This document shows positions 33,663 to 45,508 of a stretch of DNA of 64,000 nt, in pieces (position 1 is the first letter of the stretch; each line of letters opens with the position of its first letter). The stretch comes from Pseudoneurospora amorphoporcata (lineage: Eukaryota; Ascomycota; Sordariomycetes; Sordariales; Sordariaceae), in contig MU859079.1 in NCBI GenBank assembly GCA_033297205.1, positions 62,001-126,000 on the forward strand, in the 5' to 3' direction. Both the position numbers and the translations under genes were made by a program. The notes under the pieces are model-generated. The model was not told the origin of the DNA. It worked only from the letters and a program-made list of their open reading frames with translations, and ran no database searches.

Positions 33663-34352
33663 ATGAGCCACACCGTGAACTCGAGCACCATGAACCCATG
33701 GGAAGTTGAGGCGTATCAGGTAAACAGCCCTCCTTCCTTTTGCTTGGTGGCGGTACCCCTGCTAACAAAACCTCCCAGCAATACCACTATGATCAAGCCG
33801 CACCTAAGGCCGACCCTCTCTTCTTCCATACGCTGTACGCTCCCGGCGGTTACGACATTATGGGCTATCTGGTTAGTCACCCCCGGAGTCTGTTCGCTGG
33901 TAGTGCACGGAGGAGAGTCTAAAGTGGCTAACACCCTGTAACAGGTTCAAATTATGACCAGGCCAAACCCACAAGTGGACTTGGGCCCGGTTGACACGTC
34001 ATGCGCTCTGATTATGTGCGACCTGAAGCAAAAAGATCAGCCAATTGTGTACGCCTCGGAAGCTTTTCTCTACATGACAGGGTACAGCAGCGCGGAGGTC
34101 CTGGGGAGGAACTGCCGGTTTCTTCAGTCGCCCGACGGCCTGGTCAAGCCAAAATCGACGAGGAAGTACGTCGACCCGAGCACGGTCAAGAGGATGAAGA
34201 AAGCGATCGACAAGAACGCCGAGGTCCAGGTCGAGGTGGTCAACTTCAAGAAGAACGGCCAACGGTTTGTCAACCTCTTGACAATGATCCCGGTGCGAGA
34301 TGAGACAGGGGAATACCGGTACAGCATGGGCTTCCAGTGCGAAAAGGAATGA
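33663..34352 (+). CDS. vvd: VIVID blue-light photoreceptor (PAS/LOV protein)
   Basis: Predicted 185 aa from exons 33663-33719, 33779-33871 and 33945-34352; introns are 59 and 73 nt (GTAAAC...CCCAG; GTTAGT...AACAG). VVD is a small cytoplasmic-nuclear flavin photoreceptor that dimerises in light and damps the White Collar complex, giving photoadaptation and clock gating. The N-terminal cap reads MSHTVNSSTMNPWEVEAYQQ and continues through 'TLYAPGGYDIMGYL', the latch region. The LOV core follows, with the flavin-adduct cysteine C107 in GRNCRFLQ and the second cap-contact cysteine C70 in DTSCALI. The FAD-binding loop insertion (QSPDGLVKPKSTRKYVD) is the VVD-type 11-residue insertion. Both introns fall in the cap-encoding part. 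The protein is one residue shorter than the N. crassa form I remember (186 aa) and differs from it at several positions. Neighbouring upstream DNA carries candidate light-response elements. Confidence 0.97.
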
Positions 34353-36427
34353 GAGTGGCGACAATTAAAGAGAAGAAAAGGAAAGGGAGGGAGGCGGGAA
34401 CGGGAGACACCAGTAACAACACCGCCGCACCGCGCGATCACCACATCACCAACAACAAACCAAGGGAGGGGGGTTAGACACGATATCATCTGGCACACGT
34501 CGGGGCGTTCTAAGGATTAGGGATTTGCTTTGGTTTTCTGTCACATTCCGGGGTTTTATTGCGTTTGGCTTGGTTGGGAGCTCACACATCAGCATCATTG
34601 CGAAAGGCGTCTTATTCTGCGATCGGGTATGACGATGAGATTCGTCTTATTCTTCTTTACTTCTTTTTCCGTATATACACACATCGTTACTTCATTCATC
34701 GGCTTCTTCACTTCTGTCGTTTCCCAAAGGAACCAATCCGGTGTTTGGTTGTTCTTTCTGACGCCTTACTACTGTTACATTATTCACCTGTTCAGATTAC
34801 AGAGCGGCATTTTGGCCCTGCTTTAGATCTTCTTCATCTTCTTGTTACCTTGAACAGGACATTTCGCGAGCGATTTGGGGATTTCGGAGCTCGAACAGGG
34901 CGGGGAATGGACGAGAAGCAGGAGGAGAATGATGTGTCTCGAGAATCAAGGAAGGGGTTAAGGAGGCAGGATGGAAGGCGAGGACTAACAAGGCTACGAG
35001 GACCAAAAGTAAATGGATTTGGAGCAGTTATATCGCACGGGGACAAGTGAATTCACACATCATTCCGGGACGACCCCGGCTACGTATGATGAGAGTGATC
35101 AAACTAAGGGCCGTGATAGGGAAATGTGTGTTGATTACAGGCTGTTGAAAGCCAGAAATCGAACATACTCTCGTGGAGAGAATAACTACTAAGATGGGGA
35201 TATTTGACTTACGTCTGGGGACGATGCGGATCTTCAGACACACACACACTATGGGGGCCTTGAGACTTAGCAGGGCACATGAATATACCCACAGTTATCA
35301 CATCTCCTTTCATCCCACCCGCGGAGGACTTGACGCCTGAGTGAGTACCTTGGGTTTTCCAACTTGCTGCCCAAACATACAAAGGGGTGAAACCCGACAC
35401 CATCATCATTTTTCATCAACAAGCCACGGCGCTGTGACAGCTATCGGCTCTGCATACCTACCACCTAAGCCCAGTTTCCCAAAGGGTATCACACACAATG
35501 TTCAAAAAGGGATGTCCAAAATAGGCAATCAACAACAACACAGACAGCTCTGTCATACCTTCTCTCTTTGCCTCATCCGGCAAAAAATATTTCGGTTCTG
35601 CCTGCCAAGAAATGGGAATGGGGTTCTGAAGACCTGGGACCGAAACATCGATTAGTTACACAGGACTCTTTCTCCCCTAACCAATGGACAAGCGGCGCCT
35701 AGGTAAGTTTTATGATTCTATCATCGTCATACGCCAAAGACTTCGTTTATCAACGATCAAATAGATGATGCAAACCATATCAAAATGCACCTTGGAAGGA
35801 TCGGGTCCAAGAACGTCAAGAACCGTCACCACTTACACACTCTACCACCGCTATCTCATATACAACAACCCCAACCCTGATCCATCAGATCAGCCATCCC
35901 AGCACTTTCTTTTGCCAATCCGATCTCTCGGATGCACACCCGCCAAACGCCAAGCTCGCCGAAAACCACTGACGTCACCACACTTTTTCTGTCAACCGTA
36001 GCTAACAAATGCAACGGCGCTGCACATGACCACCACCACCACCACCTGTTGAATATTGACTGCATGCCTTAACAATATTCCTACATGACAAGTTCAATCC
36101 AAACACGTAACCCCTAACCACATATTAAAACATGGATTCCCCTACTTCACCTTTTCTTCCTCTTCTCCTTTCAACCTTTTTCAATACAATAAGTTGTACA
36201 CTATCTCGTTTACCCTCGTAATAACGTGACTCGTGTAAACTTCAACACCACCATCACCACCACCACACTACGCAATGCACAGTATCAGTAGAAATGAAAG
36301 TTCAATAGGACCCTTTGAACAATTGAAATCCGTACTGACCACGTGCCTACCCTGCCCCCCTCCCGTCCGCCTGAACAAAAAAAAGACCTTGGGTTTTGGG
36401 TGTCAACAACAGCTTAAAGCCACACCA
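34353..36427. other. Intergenic, 2.1 kb downstream of vvd
   Basis: It holds the vvd 3' UTR, then AT-rich DNA with no protein-like ORF. The part from about 36000 to 36420 contains CAC/CCA-rich stretches. Nothing else is supported. Confidence 0.5.
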
Positions 36428-36429
36428 TA

Positions 36430-36753
36430 CCGTATAATCTCGCGAAATTGACTTTCGGGAAACCGCTTTTTAGGCACATTTACGTACAGATTTAAGCACA
36501 TATTACCGCATATGTGCCAACCGTATCCTCTGTACAGGAGGGTAAAATCTGGCGCCCCACCCTCCCAACCAGCCAGACTAATAAGGGGAAAAAGACTGAA
36601 TACAATAATTTCGAGTTTACAGTATTCCGGGGTGGCAACGCATCTCCCCCACCCAAGTTGGCAGGCATACATATGCCTGGCATCGGGCAGGAAAATGGCA
36701 TATATGTGCCTAAAAAGCGGTTTCCCGAAAGTCAATTTCGCGAGATTATACGG
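36430..36753. mobile_element. MITE, 324 bp, 50-bp perfect terminal inverted repeats, TA target duplication
   Basis: The left end (36430-36479, starting CCGTATAATCTCGCG) is repeated exactly in inverse orientation at 36704-36753. TA flanks both ends (36428-36429 and 36754-36755), the target duplication of Tc1/mariner-type and Fot1/pogo-type elements. The interior of 224 bp encodes nothing credible and includes a short palindrome (GCACATAT...ATATGTGC, about 36497-36517). Therefore this is a non-autonomous element mobilised in trans. Perfect identity of the arms suggests recent activity or strong constraint, and its length is below the few-hundred-base threshold usually quoted for repeat-induced point mutation, so it could escape that defence. 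Confidence 0.9.
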
Positions 36754-36852
36754 TACCACAATCATCACACCACAAAGTACACTAGAGAATCCACAGGAAG
36801 ACTTTATATAGAGATATGTAGATAAATCCACATATCAAATAATATCTATACA

Positions 36853-36924
36853 GGTCCGCTGGCTCAATGGCAGAGCGTCTGACTACGAATCAGGAGGTTC
36901 CAGGTTCGACCCCTGGGTGGATCG
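36853..36924 (+). tRNA. trnR(ACG): tRNA-Arg, anticodon ACG
   Basis: A 72-nt cloverleaf without intron. Acceptor stem GGTCCGC pairs with GTGGATC (two G-U pairs), D arm GCTC/GAGC, anticodon stem TCTGA/TCAGG around loop CTACGAA with anticodon ACG (A34 read as inosine for CGN codons), T arm CCAGG/CCTGG with TTCGACC loop, discriminator G. CCA is not encoded, as usual for eukaryotes. A T-rich pol III terminator follows within a few bases (TTCTTTTTTTTTT). The MITE ends 99 bp upstream. Confidence 0.96.
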
Positions 36925-36925
36925 G

Positions 36926-36938
36926 TTCTTTTTTTTTT
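36926..36938 (+). terminator. RNA polymerase III terminator
   Basis: A T-rich tract starting directly after the tRNA-Arg gene, with a run of ten T after TTC, as required for pol III termination. Confidence 0.8.
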
Positions 36939-37787
36939 CTTCCAGAATTTTGACAAATTTTTATTTTTTCTTCCCCTTTTCCTTCACCCCCTTGTCCGAT
37001 TTCCATAAATCCTTTTTTTTATATTCTCTCTTTTTTTCTTTTCGGAGTCTGAGTCGGAGTCTCGTCATATATGGATGGTCAATAGGTACAACAAGGCCAT
37101 GCATGTATGCATGTATGTTATGTATGTATGTATGCATGTATGTACTGGTAATTCTATCCAGCCTAGTGGAATTGTTCTCCTTTTCTTTTGCTTTACATGA
37201 TGTTTTTTTTCCCTCTCTTCCATCCATTTACATGGTTCACGAAGACTTTCCATTTTGGTTCTTGTTCGGTTGTAACGTTGGTGTTTGTTTGGGCCGACGA
37301 TAGTGGATTGGTTGTTTAATGTCATTTAGGTGCGTTCGGCCTCGTTGTTCACTTTGTGCAGTGGGTTGACACGAAAAACAAAGCAAACAATAAAAATGCG
37401 AAAGACTCGCTATGTCGTGTTTCGTGGTGATGTTTGTATATATCCTCAACCTTGAGCCAAAACAATGGTAAAAGACGCTGTACAACAAATAGGAATGCGC
37501 TGAAAAGAAGTCCACGCTAAAGATGTACGTTTATGGTGTGTACATAGGGCAGAGGGTATCATGAATCAATTCACAGCGCTATGTATATGTGTATTTGTCA
37601 CCAAACCGAACCAACCAGCCCACATCATGCCACCAGCAACCAGAAACAAAATAAAGGTGTACAAAAACCCAAGAAAAGAAGATCACAGGGAGGGTATGAC
37701 AGTAGCCAATTCAGGGAAACCAGGTCGCGCCACACCTCACGCAACCAGTTCACACCCCAATGATCGGCGCAAAAATACTCTTGGAAT
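36939..37787. other. Intergenic between tRNA-Arg and gem1 3' end
   Basis: This 0.85-kb stretch holds a TGTA/TGCA tetranucleotide array at about 37098-37145 and T-rich DNA. The part from about 37300 on is probably the 3' UTR of gem1, which is transcribed toward it. Confidence 0.55.
37098..37145 (+). repeat. TGTA/TGCA tetranucleotide microsatellite
   Basis: Imperfect repeats of ATGT, GTAT and GCAT units over roughly 48 bases, immediately 3' of the tRNA region. Confidence 0.8.
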
Positions 37788-39794
37788 CTAAGCAGCATTC
37801 GAAGTCGACCTCCTCCAAATCATAAACGCCGCCAGCGCCGCGCACGCCGTCGCCCCCAGGGCCATGTACAAACTAGCCCTATCCGCCGGCGGATCCTCGC
37901 TGCGGGGGAACGCCGTGCTGGGGTTCGTCGCCGCCTCCGCCAGCGCGACAAACAGCTCGCTGATGCTATTCCAGGTAACACTAACGTGCAAGGGCGCGCT
38001 CATGTTGAGGGCGGCCGTGTACGCATCGGGCTGCAGCTCGCTGCGCTGCGTGGTCTTGTCGCGGTCGGCCTTGAGGGCCGTGTAGACGGCGGGCAGCTCG
38101 TCGAGCTGGGGGTACCGCTTGCGGAGCTCGACAATGTGCGAGAACGAGTCGGGCTCGGACGAGTCGTAGGCGTAGCAGATGAGGTCGCAGGCGTCCAGCT
38201 TGGCCTGGTTCTCGAGGATGGCGGGCTCCAGCTCGCCGAGCTCTTCCAGGATCAGGTAGCACTGCTTGCCGCCCTGGAGCTCGACGCTGTTGACGGCTCG
38301 TCTGGGCTTGATGGTCGGGTGGTAGAGCGTGTCGAAGGGCCGGTTGAGGAAGACGTCCAGGAGGGAGGACTTGCCGGCACCGGAGGAGCCGAGGATGTAG
38401 CAGAGGACTACGTTGCGGTCGACGCGCCCTGGTCGACGTCTCCGCTTTCGGGATTTTGTGATTTTGAGGGCGGCTGTTGTTGTCTCGCGGGCGTTTGGTG
38501 TCTCGAAGCCGAGGTAGGCGAGGTACTCGAGAGTTGTCTTGGGTTCTAAGAAAGTGGTCATGCTCCACTGCGCGAGCCAGCCTTGGAGAGTGATGTGCCC
38601 AGCTTCGTTCCTGACGGTGGTGGATGGAAACGAAGTCTCGGCCCAAGAATGTGGAAGCCCTGGGGTGGGCGCGAACAAAGCGGCAAGCTCCTGATCGTTG
38701 AGTCCTCCATCGTTGTCCTTGTCGAAAGTCAAGAAAAGATCCATGAAAAACCGGTACCCTGCTGGACTGAGTTCCGCGGACGCATAGTCGGGGACATCGA
38801 ATCGTGGGTGTAAGAAGCTGTCCTCCAAGCTCAAACTGTCTGTGTAATGGTATTTCCGGAGAATGATCCAAATCGTCTCGTGCCGCCCCTTTTCCGCATA
38901 TAGCTTGTTCAACTGCAAAAACCCTTGTAGATCCAAACCCTTGTCTGTGCTAGAGCTCGGCACCGACTTGCTGACCGTCAGCTTGATGTTATCGAGATCT
39001 TCTTGTGAAAGTGGCTTGTCAAAGGACTTTTGTTGGAAATCTTGCATTTCTCCATCGTTCAGATAGCCATCCTGGTCCTTGTCGGACAGGAAGAAGATCC
39101 TCCTCAACGCGTCAACGCAAGCGGGCTTCAGCTGGCCTTCCTTATAGTCGAACAAGGGAGCAATCGGATGCGTAACGGCCTTTTGACACAGATAGAAGAC
39201 CTCGATGACGTTCTTCTGCTCCTTTGCGCTCGTCCGAATGCATGAATCAATCTCCCTGAACTCGGCCATTACAGGAAGCATCTCTTCCTCGGCCACCTGT
39301 GCAGCATTTCCATCACTGACGAGATCCGACTTGTTGGCGCATAGTACCACGGGAACGTTGACTCCTAGGGATCGGAAGTACGGCATCCAAAACAGAGCAA
39401 CGCGTTCGTAGCTATAGTGATCGGAGTAGACGAGGAGAATGACGTTGGACTTTCGGATTTCTTTGCGCAATGTGGTTCGGTCTTGTGGACGGGCCGAGGT
39501 ATCGACGATGGTAGTGGTGACATTCTCGGGTGTCCCGGTCGTCGGGGGGATCGTAACCTGGGGTAGGACGGCCTGTATCTTGTTGGCGACGAAGACGCCC
39601 TTGACTAGAGAGGCTACCAAGCTGGACTTGCCAGTCCCCTCATCGCCGCAAACACAAATTCGGACTGCTACAAAAACGTACTAGGTTAACAGGTGATGTA
39701 AAGAACAACAGAGCAAGGCGGAAGGAAGGCTGGTAGTGTTGGCATCGTGCGCAGGACATCAAGGGAGAGCAGCGGGAACCATACCTGTGGACAT
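37788..39794 (-). CDS. gem1: GEM1/Miro, mitochondrial Rho GTPase
   Basis: Predicted 629 aa from exons 39794-39785 and 39667-37788. GEM1 sits in the outer mitochondrial membrane and regulates mitochondrial inheritance and ER contact sites. The first exon is only 10 nt (ATG TCC ACA G); splicing across 117 nt (GTATGG...TTGTAG) gives MSTAVRICVCGDEGTGKSSL, the first GTPase P-loop at ~11-19, with NKSD at about 115. Two EF-hands follow, 'DKDQDGYLNDGE' (~220) and 'DKDNDGGLNDQE' (~315), each with an ELM-type helix partner region, then the second GTPase 'LGSSGAGKSSLLDVF' (~430). The C-terminal anchor is 'LYMALGATACAALAAFMIW' followed by RRST, typical for tail anchoring in the outer membrane. The length fits fungal Gem1. 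Divergent from creC. Confidence 0.96.
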
Positions 39795-41488
39795 GGTGGT
39801 CTGATTTCAAGACACGACGGGGGCTGCTATTCCATGGTAACCCGTACGGCTTGTTTCGAACGGTTGAGCTCGCGACGCAATGCTCAGGACAGGATGGGGA
39901 TGTCTTTTTGGATGGTTGAGAAACCGAGGAAGAAACGTCGAGTGTGCAAACTGTGTCCAGTGTCAGATAAGGTATGCAGTGGTGCGGGTGGTCGGACGGT
40001 TTTGTTGAAGGAGCTTCAAGTTGCTCAAGTCGTCGAGGTCCTTAAAGTGGGGAATTTCGTTTGCTCAACTGACCACTCAGAAAGAGCGCTGGTTGGGCGA
40101 ATTGGGGTTGGTGGGTCCAGACCTCCCCGCTCTAGCTAAAGTTGTCTGGACAACCACATGTAGGTTATTGTTGCACTTGTACACAATCGTGAGGTCAAGG
40201 TCTGCTTTTGTTAAACAAATACTGCTTTACTGTAGATGGGAATGTGTATTTGCGGTTTGATCTAAGAGACCAAGACATGATGACTGATCTGGACTATGAA
40301 GCTCACCATGAGAGCTATATTGTCCAGCGGCCAGCCAGGATCCCATGATGAGATACCAAGGTGCTCAGGTGATGGGATCTCTTTCCCGAGCCTACCGCGA
40401 TCGGCACCCGCGCTTGCGGGAGTTTCATGTCCAGCTCAATGGTTCCTTTTGGCTCAATCCACAACACCAAAGAGCGACATTATGACTCATGGAGAAGATG
40501 GGAACCTCCATCAACATTGATATGATGGAAGAGGGCCCGCCAAGTGTTGCATCGAGGAGGTTACAGTACAGTACCTACCCCAATTGTGCATCTGCAGGCG
40601 AAGAGGTACATAGGTAGGTATCCTCACGTCTGTACCCTAGGGGCCCCAACAGGTCCGGCCCGCCGCCGAGACTCCGGACCATGTCGTCGCTCATTCATCC
40701 GCATTTACCCCACACTTTCCCGAGATCCATTCATCCCGCGTGGTTTTGGAGGCGAGCCCGCCACTGAGGAGCGGCTCCCAGTGGCTCCCGCCCGCTCCGC
40801 AGTTCCCCATGCGCGCTTCCCCAGCCTTCTGCAGCATCCAAAATGCGACTAAGGAACCCGCCCCTAGCGTATTGGCGCGTCAGCGTACCTTAAGTTGTGC
40901 TTAAACAATGTTGATCCCGTTTCCTTCGTGTGTTGAGGCCCGTCTCTTCTCCTTCCCTTCTTCCAACCTCGTCTCCTCCATCACCTTCCGTCCTGATCCG
41001 CCTTCTATATTTATGAGCCCTTGAGCTTTCCCATATTTCTTGGATAAGGTGCTGTTAGTTAGGTATCTTTATCTTTCCATTGCTTTCCCCATTGAGCTTC
41101 CCCCAGTCTTGAACTCCCTGCTTCTGACTGTTTGAAAGTAAAGTGCCATCACATTCCATCCATCTTGGTTGGCATCCCGCGCGCGACAACGAGTCAGATT
41201 CGATTCTCGACCACCCCGAACCTACTCACTCGGCCGACGACACCACCACCGCCACGCCCATACTTTCCAAGCCCACCCCTTCTCGAGCCTTCGACCTCTT
41301 GTAGCGCAGCTTGCCAACCACCTGCTTTTTGCGACTTTGCGCCTGCGTGCGGCCAAGACAAACCGCATACGCCAAAGTCCGCCCAGACGCCTCTCCAGGC
41401 CAGCCCAGCGAACAGCAGTTGTCGAGGTCGTTGATTTTGGCGCCATAAAGCGCGTTAAGCCGACAAGCTGGAGTCCGCAGTAGCAGCC
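39795..41488. promoter_or_regulatory. Divergent promoter region between gem1 and creC
   Basis: 1.7 kb between the two start codons. The part near 40900-41200 is pyrimidine-rich and probably transcribed as creC leader. No gene or clear motif is called; short ORFs are not protein-like. Confidence 0.5.
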
Positions 41489-43730
41489 ATGTTGTAAGCA
41501 AACCTCCCTTGTACAATTTCTCGAGATAAGAGAGATGCACCCACCAGCTGCCACTTCTTGTTATATCCAAGCCGGAGGACAAAGCGCAAAGCACAAACCC
41601 CAACCCAAACACGTAGCCGTGCTGATATCACCTATTCCATCCGTAGTGTCCTCCCTCCACCGCCGAGGTATCCAAGTCAGGTGGGCTACGGACTCGTCCC
41701 TGGCTATGCTGCGCCCATGATAGAGACCAACAATATCCTGTCGCACCCTTCCGGGCCCGAGTACCAGTTCCTGGTTGGAGAGGGCTTGTACACGCTTAAG
41801 GAAGACCTGCATCTTGCAACTCCCCCACCACATCCATCTGAAGCTCCTGTCATCAATCCGAACCCTCTCGCGACGACCCCCCAACCCGCCACTGCCGGCA
41901 CGAGTCTTTCCCTTGTCAACCTCGATATCCGCCCTCCACCACCACCAGGCTTGTTTAGGGTCGGTTCTCGAGCAAATGGAGTCCAGCAGAGCATCCAAGA
42001 ACATCCAGATGAAAGCCGGTCGTCTTCCGGCGTGCGTGGGAGCAGCGAGGGTGCCCGTGCCGCTTCTAGCGATGCCGGCGCCATCTTCTCAAACACACCG
42101 GCATTTGGCGAAGGAAACACACTTTTGGCTCAGACAAACTCCAAGGACAATAAACGAAAGAAGCCAAAGAACAGCATGACCAAAAGTAACTCTTCATTCA
42201 TCTCCAGAGTTATCGTCCACGAGTCTCTGCACAAGAGGTTAAACGATCGACCAGCCGATGGTCTCTTTGCCTTCGCCAACATCAACCGAGCCTTTCAGTG
42301 GCTGGATCTCTCGTCGCCTTCCAAGGCCGACTATTTGACCAAAATTCTCTTTACCAAAGCGCACTGTCTCTGTCATGATGTTAACAGGTTGACCAAGACT
42401 TCGTCACACATTGACGTGATCATGGGCTTTTCAACCGGCGAAATAATTTGGTGGGAACCCATATCGCAACGGTACACTCGTCTAAATAAGAAGGGCCTCA
42501 TCAACAAGACACCAGTATCCATGATCCAATGGATCCCTGGATCAGAAAACCTCTTCCTGGCAGCGCACATGGATGGAACGTTAGTCGTGTACGATAAAGA
42601 GAAGGAGGATGCTATTTTCTCACCAGAAGACGAGGCCGCAACTCGCGCCAGTCGGGAAAGCATTGGTGTTCCCAACGGTGTCAAGGGCTGCAACTACACC
42701 AGCCAGATCCACGTTCACAAATCTGTCCACTCAAAGAATCAAAAGGCAAATCCAGTGGCTGTGTGGAAGCTTTCGAACCATCGCATCAACGCCTTCGCTA
42801 TTTCTCCCGACCACCGCCATCTTGCCGTGGTTTCGGAAGATGGAACGTTGAGGATAATCGACTATCTGAAGGAAGAGTCCGTACTCCATCACCGTATTTT
42901 TGGATCTCCCAATGCTAACGTCAACCCGCTAGGTTAATCGACTTGTTTTATTCCTACTACGGCGGTCTAATGTGCGTCTGCTGGTCGCCCGACGGCAAGT
43001 ATGTCCTTACAGGCGGTCAAGACGACCTCATTTCGATCTGGTGTATCTCCGAATCAACCCTCATCGCGAGGTGCCAGGGCCATCATTCGTGGGTGACCTC
43101 GGTGGCCTTTGACCCCTGGCAATGCGACGGAAAGAATTACCGGTTTGGTAGTGTTGGCGAGGATTGTCGGTTGTGCTTGTGGGATTTTAGTGTCGGCATG
43201 TTGCACCGGCCCAAAGCTGTAAGTCTTCCCACAAAATTGTTCATATCGACCGGGTAGCTGACCTTCGGATGAAATAACAGGCATCAGTAAGACAGCGTGG
43301 ATCTTCTTTCTCGTCTCGTTTCGCATCTCTTCAGCGGGCCGAAACGCAGAATACAACGACGAGCAATCGCCTGCGATCGGATTCAAACCTGTCGAGTTCG
43401 GGGGATGCGCCTGCTGAGGAGACACCGGAGCCTACCACTGCAAAGCAAAATGTTGAACCGCATCCCGTGGAGCCGAGGGCGAGAACGGCCATGTTACCGC
43501 CTGTTTTGAGCAAAATTGTCGATGACGACCCGCTTTGCTGGCTTGACTTTACCAAGGACGGGATTGTGACGAGCTGCAAGTCCGGTATGTATTGACAGAC
43601 ATACCCCTTGTATATATCCTTTTGGAACACAACAATGCTAATCGTTATAATAGGTCACCTCCGAACATGGAACCGTCCATCGGGCGACTCATCCACCCCG
43701 TCCCAGTCTCAACATGGAGATGATAACTAG
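41489..43730 (+). CDS. creC: CreC, WD40 partner of the CreB deubiquitinase
   Basis: Predicted 633 aa from five exons: 41489-41493, 41647-42876, 42933-43218, 43281-43584, 43654-43730. In Aspergillus, CreC stabilises CreB, which removes ubiquitin and acts in carbon catabolite repression; the animal counterpart is WDR20. The first exon supplies only ATGTT; joining to 41647 gives MFVLPPPPRYPSQ, the family start. Then come 'EYQFLVGEGLYTLKEDLHLA', a low-complexity linker, 'HCLCHDVNRLTKTSSHIDVI', and WD40 blades including 'VAVWKLSNHRINAFAISPD', 'SYYGGLMCVCWSPDGKYVLT' and 'GHHSWVTSVAFDPW'. The fourth intron precedes 'HLRTWNRPSGDSSTPSQSQH' and the end. All exon sizes sum to 1902 nt. Exons 1, 4 and 5 would be missed by simple ORF calling, since reading frames change at each junction. 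Confidence 0.92.
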
Positions 43731-45140
43731 GAGCTATCATCCTATGTGCTCTTACGATGAAGACCGCCTTTATCCTCTCTCTTCAACTTGTCCCTCTTTA
43801 GGTCAACTACCTAGCAGTGGACTATCGCCGTTGTTTCTTGGATATTCAGCCGCTTTGGACATTTTGGATATTACTGCTTCACATATCTTGTCTGTTTGTA
43901 AGCCTACGAACGGTCGAGGCGTCAGAATCTTTACTTGTCTTGTGCATAGTATATATAGTAAGCAACAAGCGATAAGGAGAGGCCGTCTGTCTCAGCAACA
44001 TTGTTCGTAGATGTTGGTTAGCTGAGCTTGCATTGGATACTGATTATTATCATAATGTTTTTGGCGATAGAATCTTTCTCTTCCTTACATGTCTCTCGTT
44101 GCCGCCCGTGGTGGAAGAAAGGCTCAGACACATATAGTTTGAAGACAAACATATAGAGCCTTGTCATGATTTTTTAGCTTGGCGGGAGTTAGCACTTGCC
44201 GATAGCCGCGCGCGCGATTAACGAGGACCTGCGATGGCGTATATTTTTGCTCACGTAGCGGCCTCTTTGTGGGGGCATTTGGCCGAACCCCTTTTTGGTC
44301 TATCTCTATTTGGGTCATAGTAGTTACTTTCAACGTTGGTTATGTCACCCAAAAAGGATTTGCGGCTTGAAATGGTGAGTTCCAGACTTCCAGTCTCAAG
44401 ACAACCTTCCCATGAATAGACTGATATGGGATAAGGCTGGCGGCTACAGACAAGAGGGGGTTTCAGCCCCCATTTCTCGCTGGGGTTCTGGTCTTTGATA
44501 CCTGGAGTTGGGGATGGTTCTGTGAGTATATAGATATAGATATAGATGGGAGGTTGTTGTCTTGACGTTGTCGATCTCCCTCTTCAGTAGTCTAGTTATC
44601 CTTTTTGTTATCTCTTGTCGCTCTTTCATTAACAGCTAACAGGCCTGGTGCCCATTCATCTTTGTCTTGGTCATTCCCTTTTCTTGCCTTCCATAATGAA
44701 ACCAACCTGTTCCTTTTTAACCTTTGGCATCAAAAATTGCCGAATTCTCTTGGGATCCTAGATTCTTTAGGCATATTCGACACCTTAAGTTTAAACCTTT
44801 GGCTCTGGTCTTGAGATACCTTGGCTTTTTTTGCTCTGCTATTGAGCATGTCAGGCTGTGAGTTAACCCATATTCGATATCGAACAAGGTGTGCTTTGTT
44901 CCAAAAGCAAGTACTCATTCATGTCGCAAAGCACTGGTCTCGCCATTTTCATCATCCTCAAGAGTGAGCGCGTAGCAGTCAGTGAATGGCCCTACCCGGT
45001 GCAGCCTAGCGAAATTCCTGGCTTATACGTCAACCATGGCAACTTGGCTCATGACAGTTGCGCTCGCCGATGGCGCGTCTAAGTTCTTCTGAAGACAGGC
45101 GAGCCGAGGGGACATGCCCTTGGCTAATCTTCACCACCCT
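43731..45140. other. Intergenic downstream of creC
   Basis: After the creC 3' UTR there is 1.4 kb with no supported gene. ORFs such as 44891-45082 are short and not protein-like. Confidence 0.5.
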
Positions 45141-45508
45141 CGGGAAGCGGCGACTGGTGCGTCGAGCGTCTTGATCACCCTGATACACCGGAGAGCCGTT
45201 CGCGTAAGTCTGGGTAAGTTGAAACCTCCTATGTGGATTTCCTTGGTTGAGCCCCATTAACAAAATGATTGATCATCCAGTGACCATCCTCATGACCCGA
45301 CGATAGATGAGAGCGAAGTAACGGAACTATATCCCAATCACAATCAACTCGCCACTATCCTCGCTGGATGCAGTAGCAACGCTTCTTCTGACGAGATCGT
45401 CAGCCACATTCGTAAGATCTCAAAGGAATCGAAAGAACCTACTGTGCAGTATGGAGCTTGGGCCAGTACCAGCCGGCTAGGATTTGCTGTTGTGGGATCG
45501 GAAGGGTA
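45141..45508 (+). other. Exon-like segment, possible gene relic, unidentified
   Basis: In one frame from about 45141 the DNA reads like protein: 'GDWCVERLDHPDTPESRSRK' then, if 45213-45280 is removed as an intron (GTAAGT donor, CATTAAC branch site, CCAG acceptor), 'DHPHDPTIDESEVTELYPNH' and on through 'ILAGCSSNASSDEIVSHIRK' to a stop near 45508. The amphipathic pattern in the last part resembles the helix found after the zinc cluster in some fungal transcription factors, but no zinc cluster or start codon is visible upstream and a TAA lies just before the open stretch. It could be a decayed gene, an internal exon whose partners I cannot find, or chance. Confidence 0.25.

Noticed and set aside
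36512..36825. ORFs of about 100 codons inside the MITE
   Set aside because: They use the inverted repeats as coding sequence, resemble no transposase and are explained by the element's palindromic structure.
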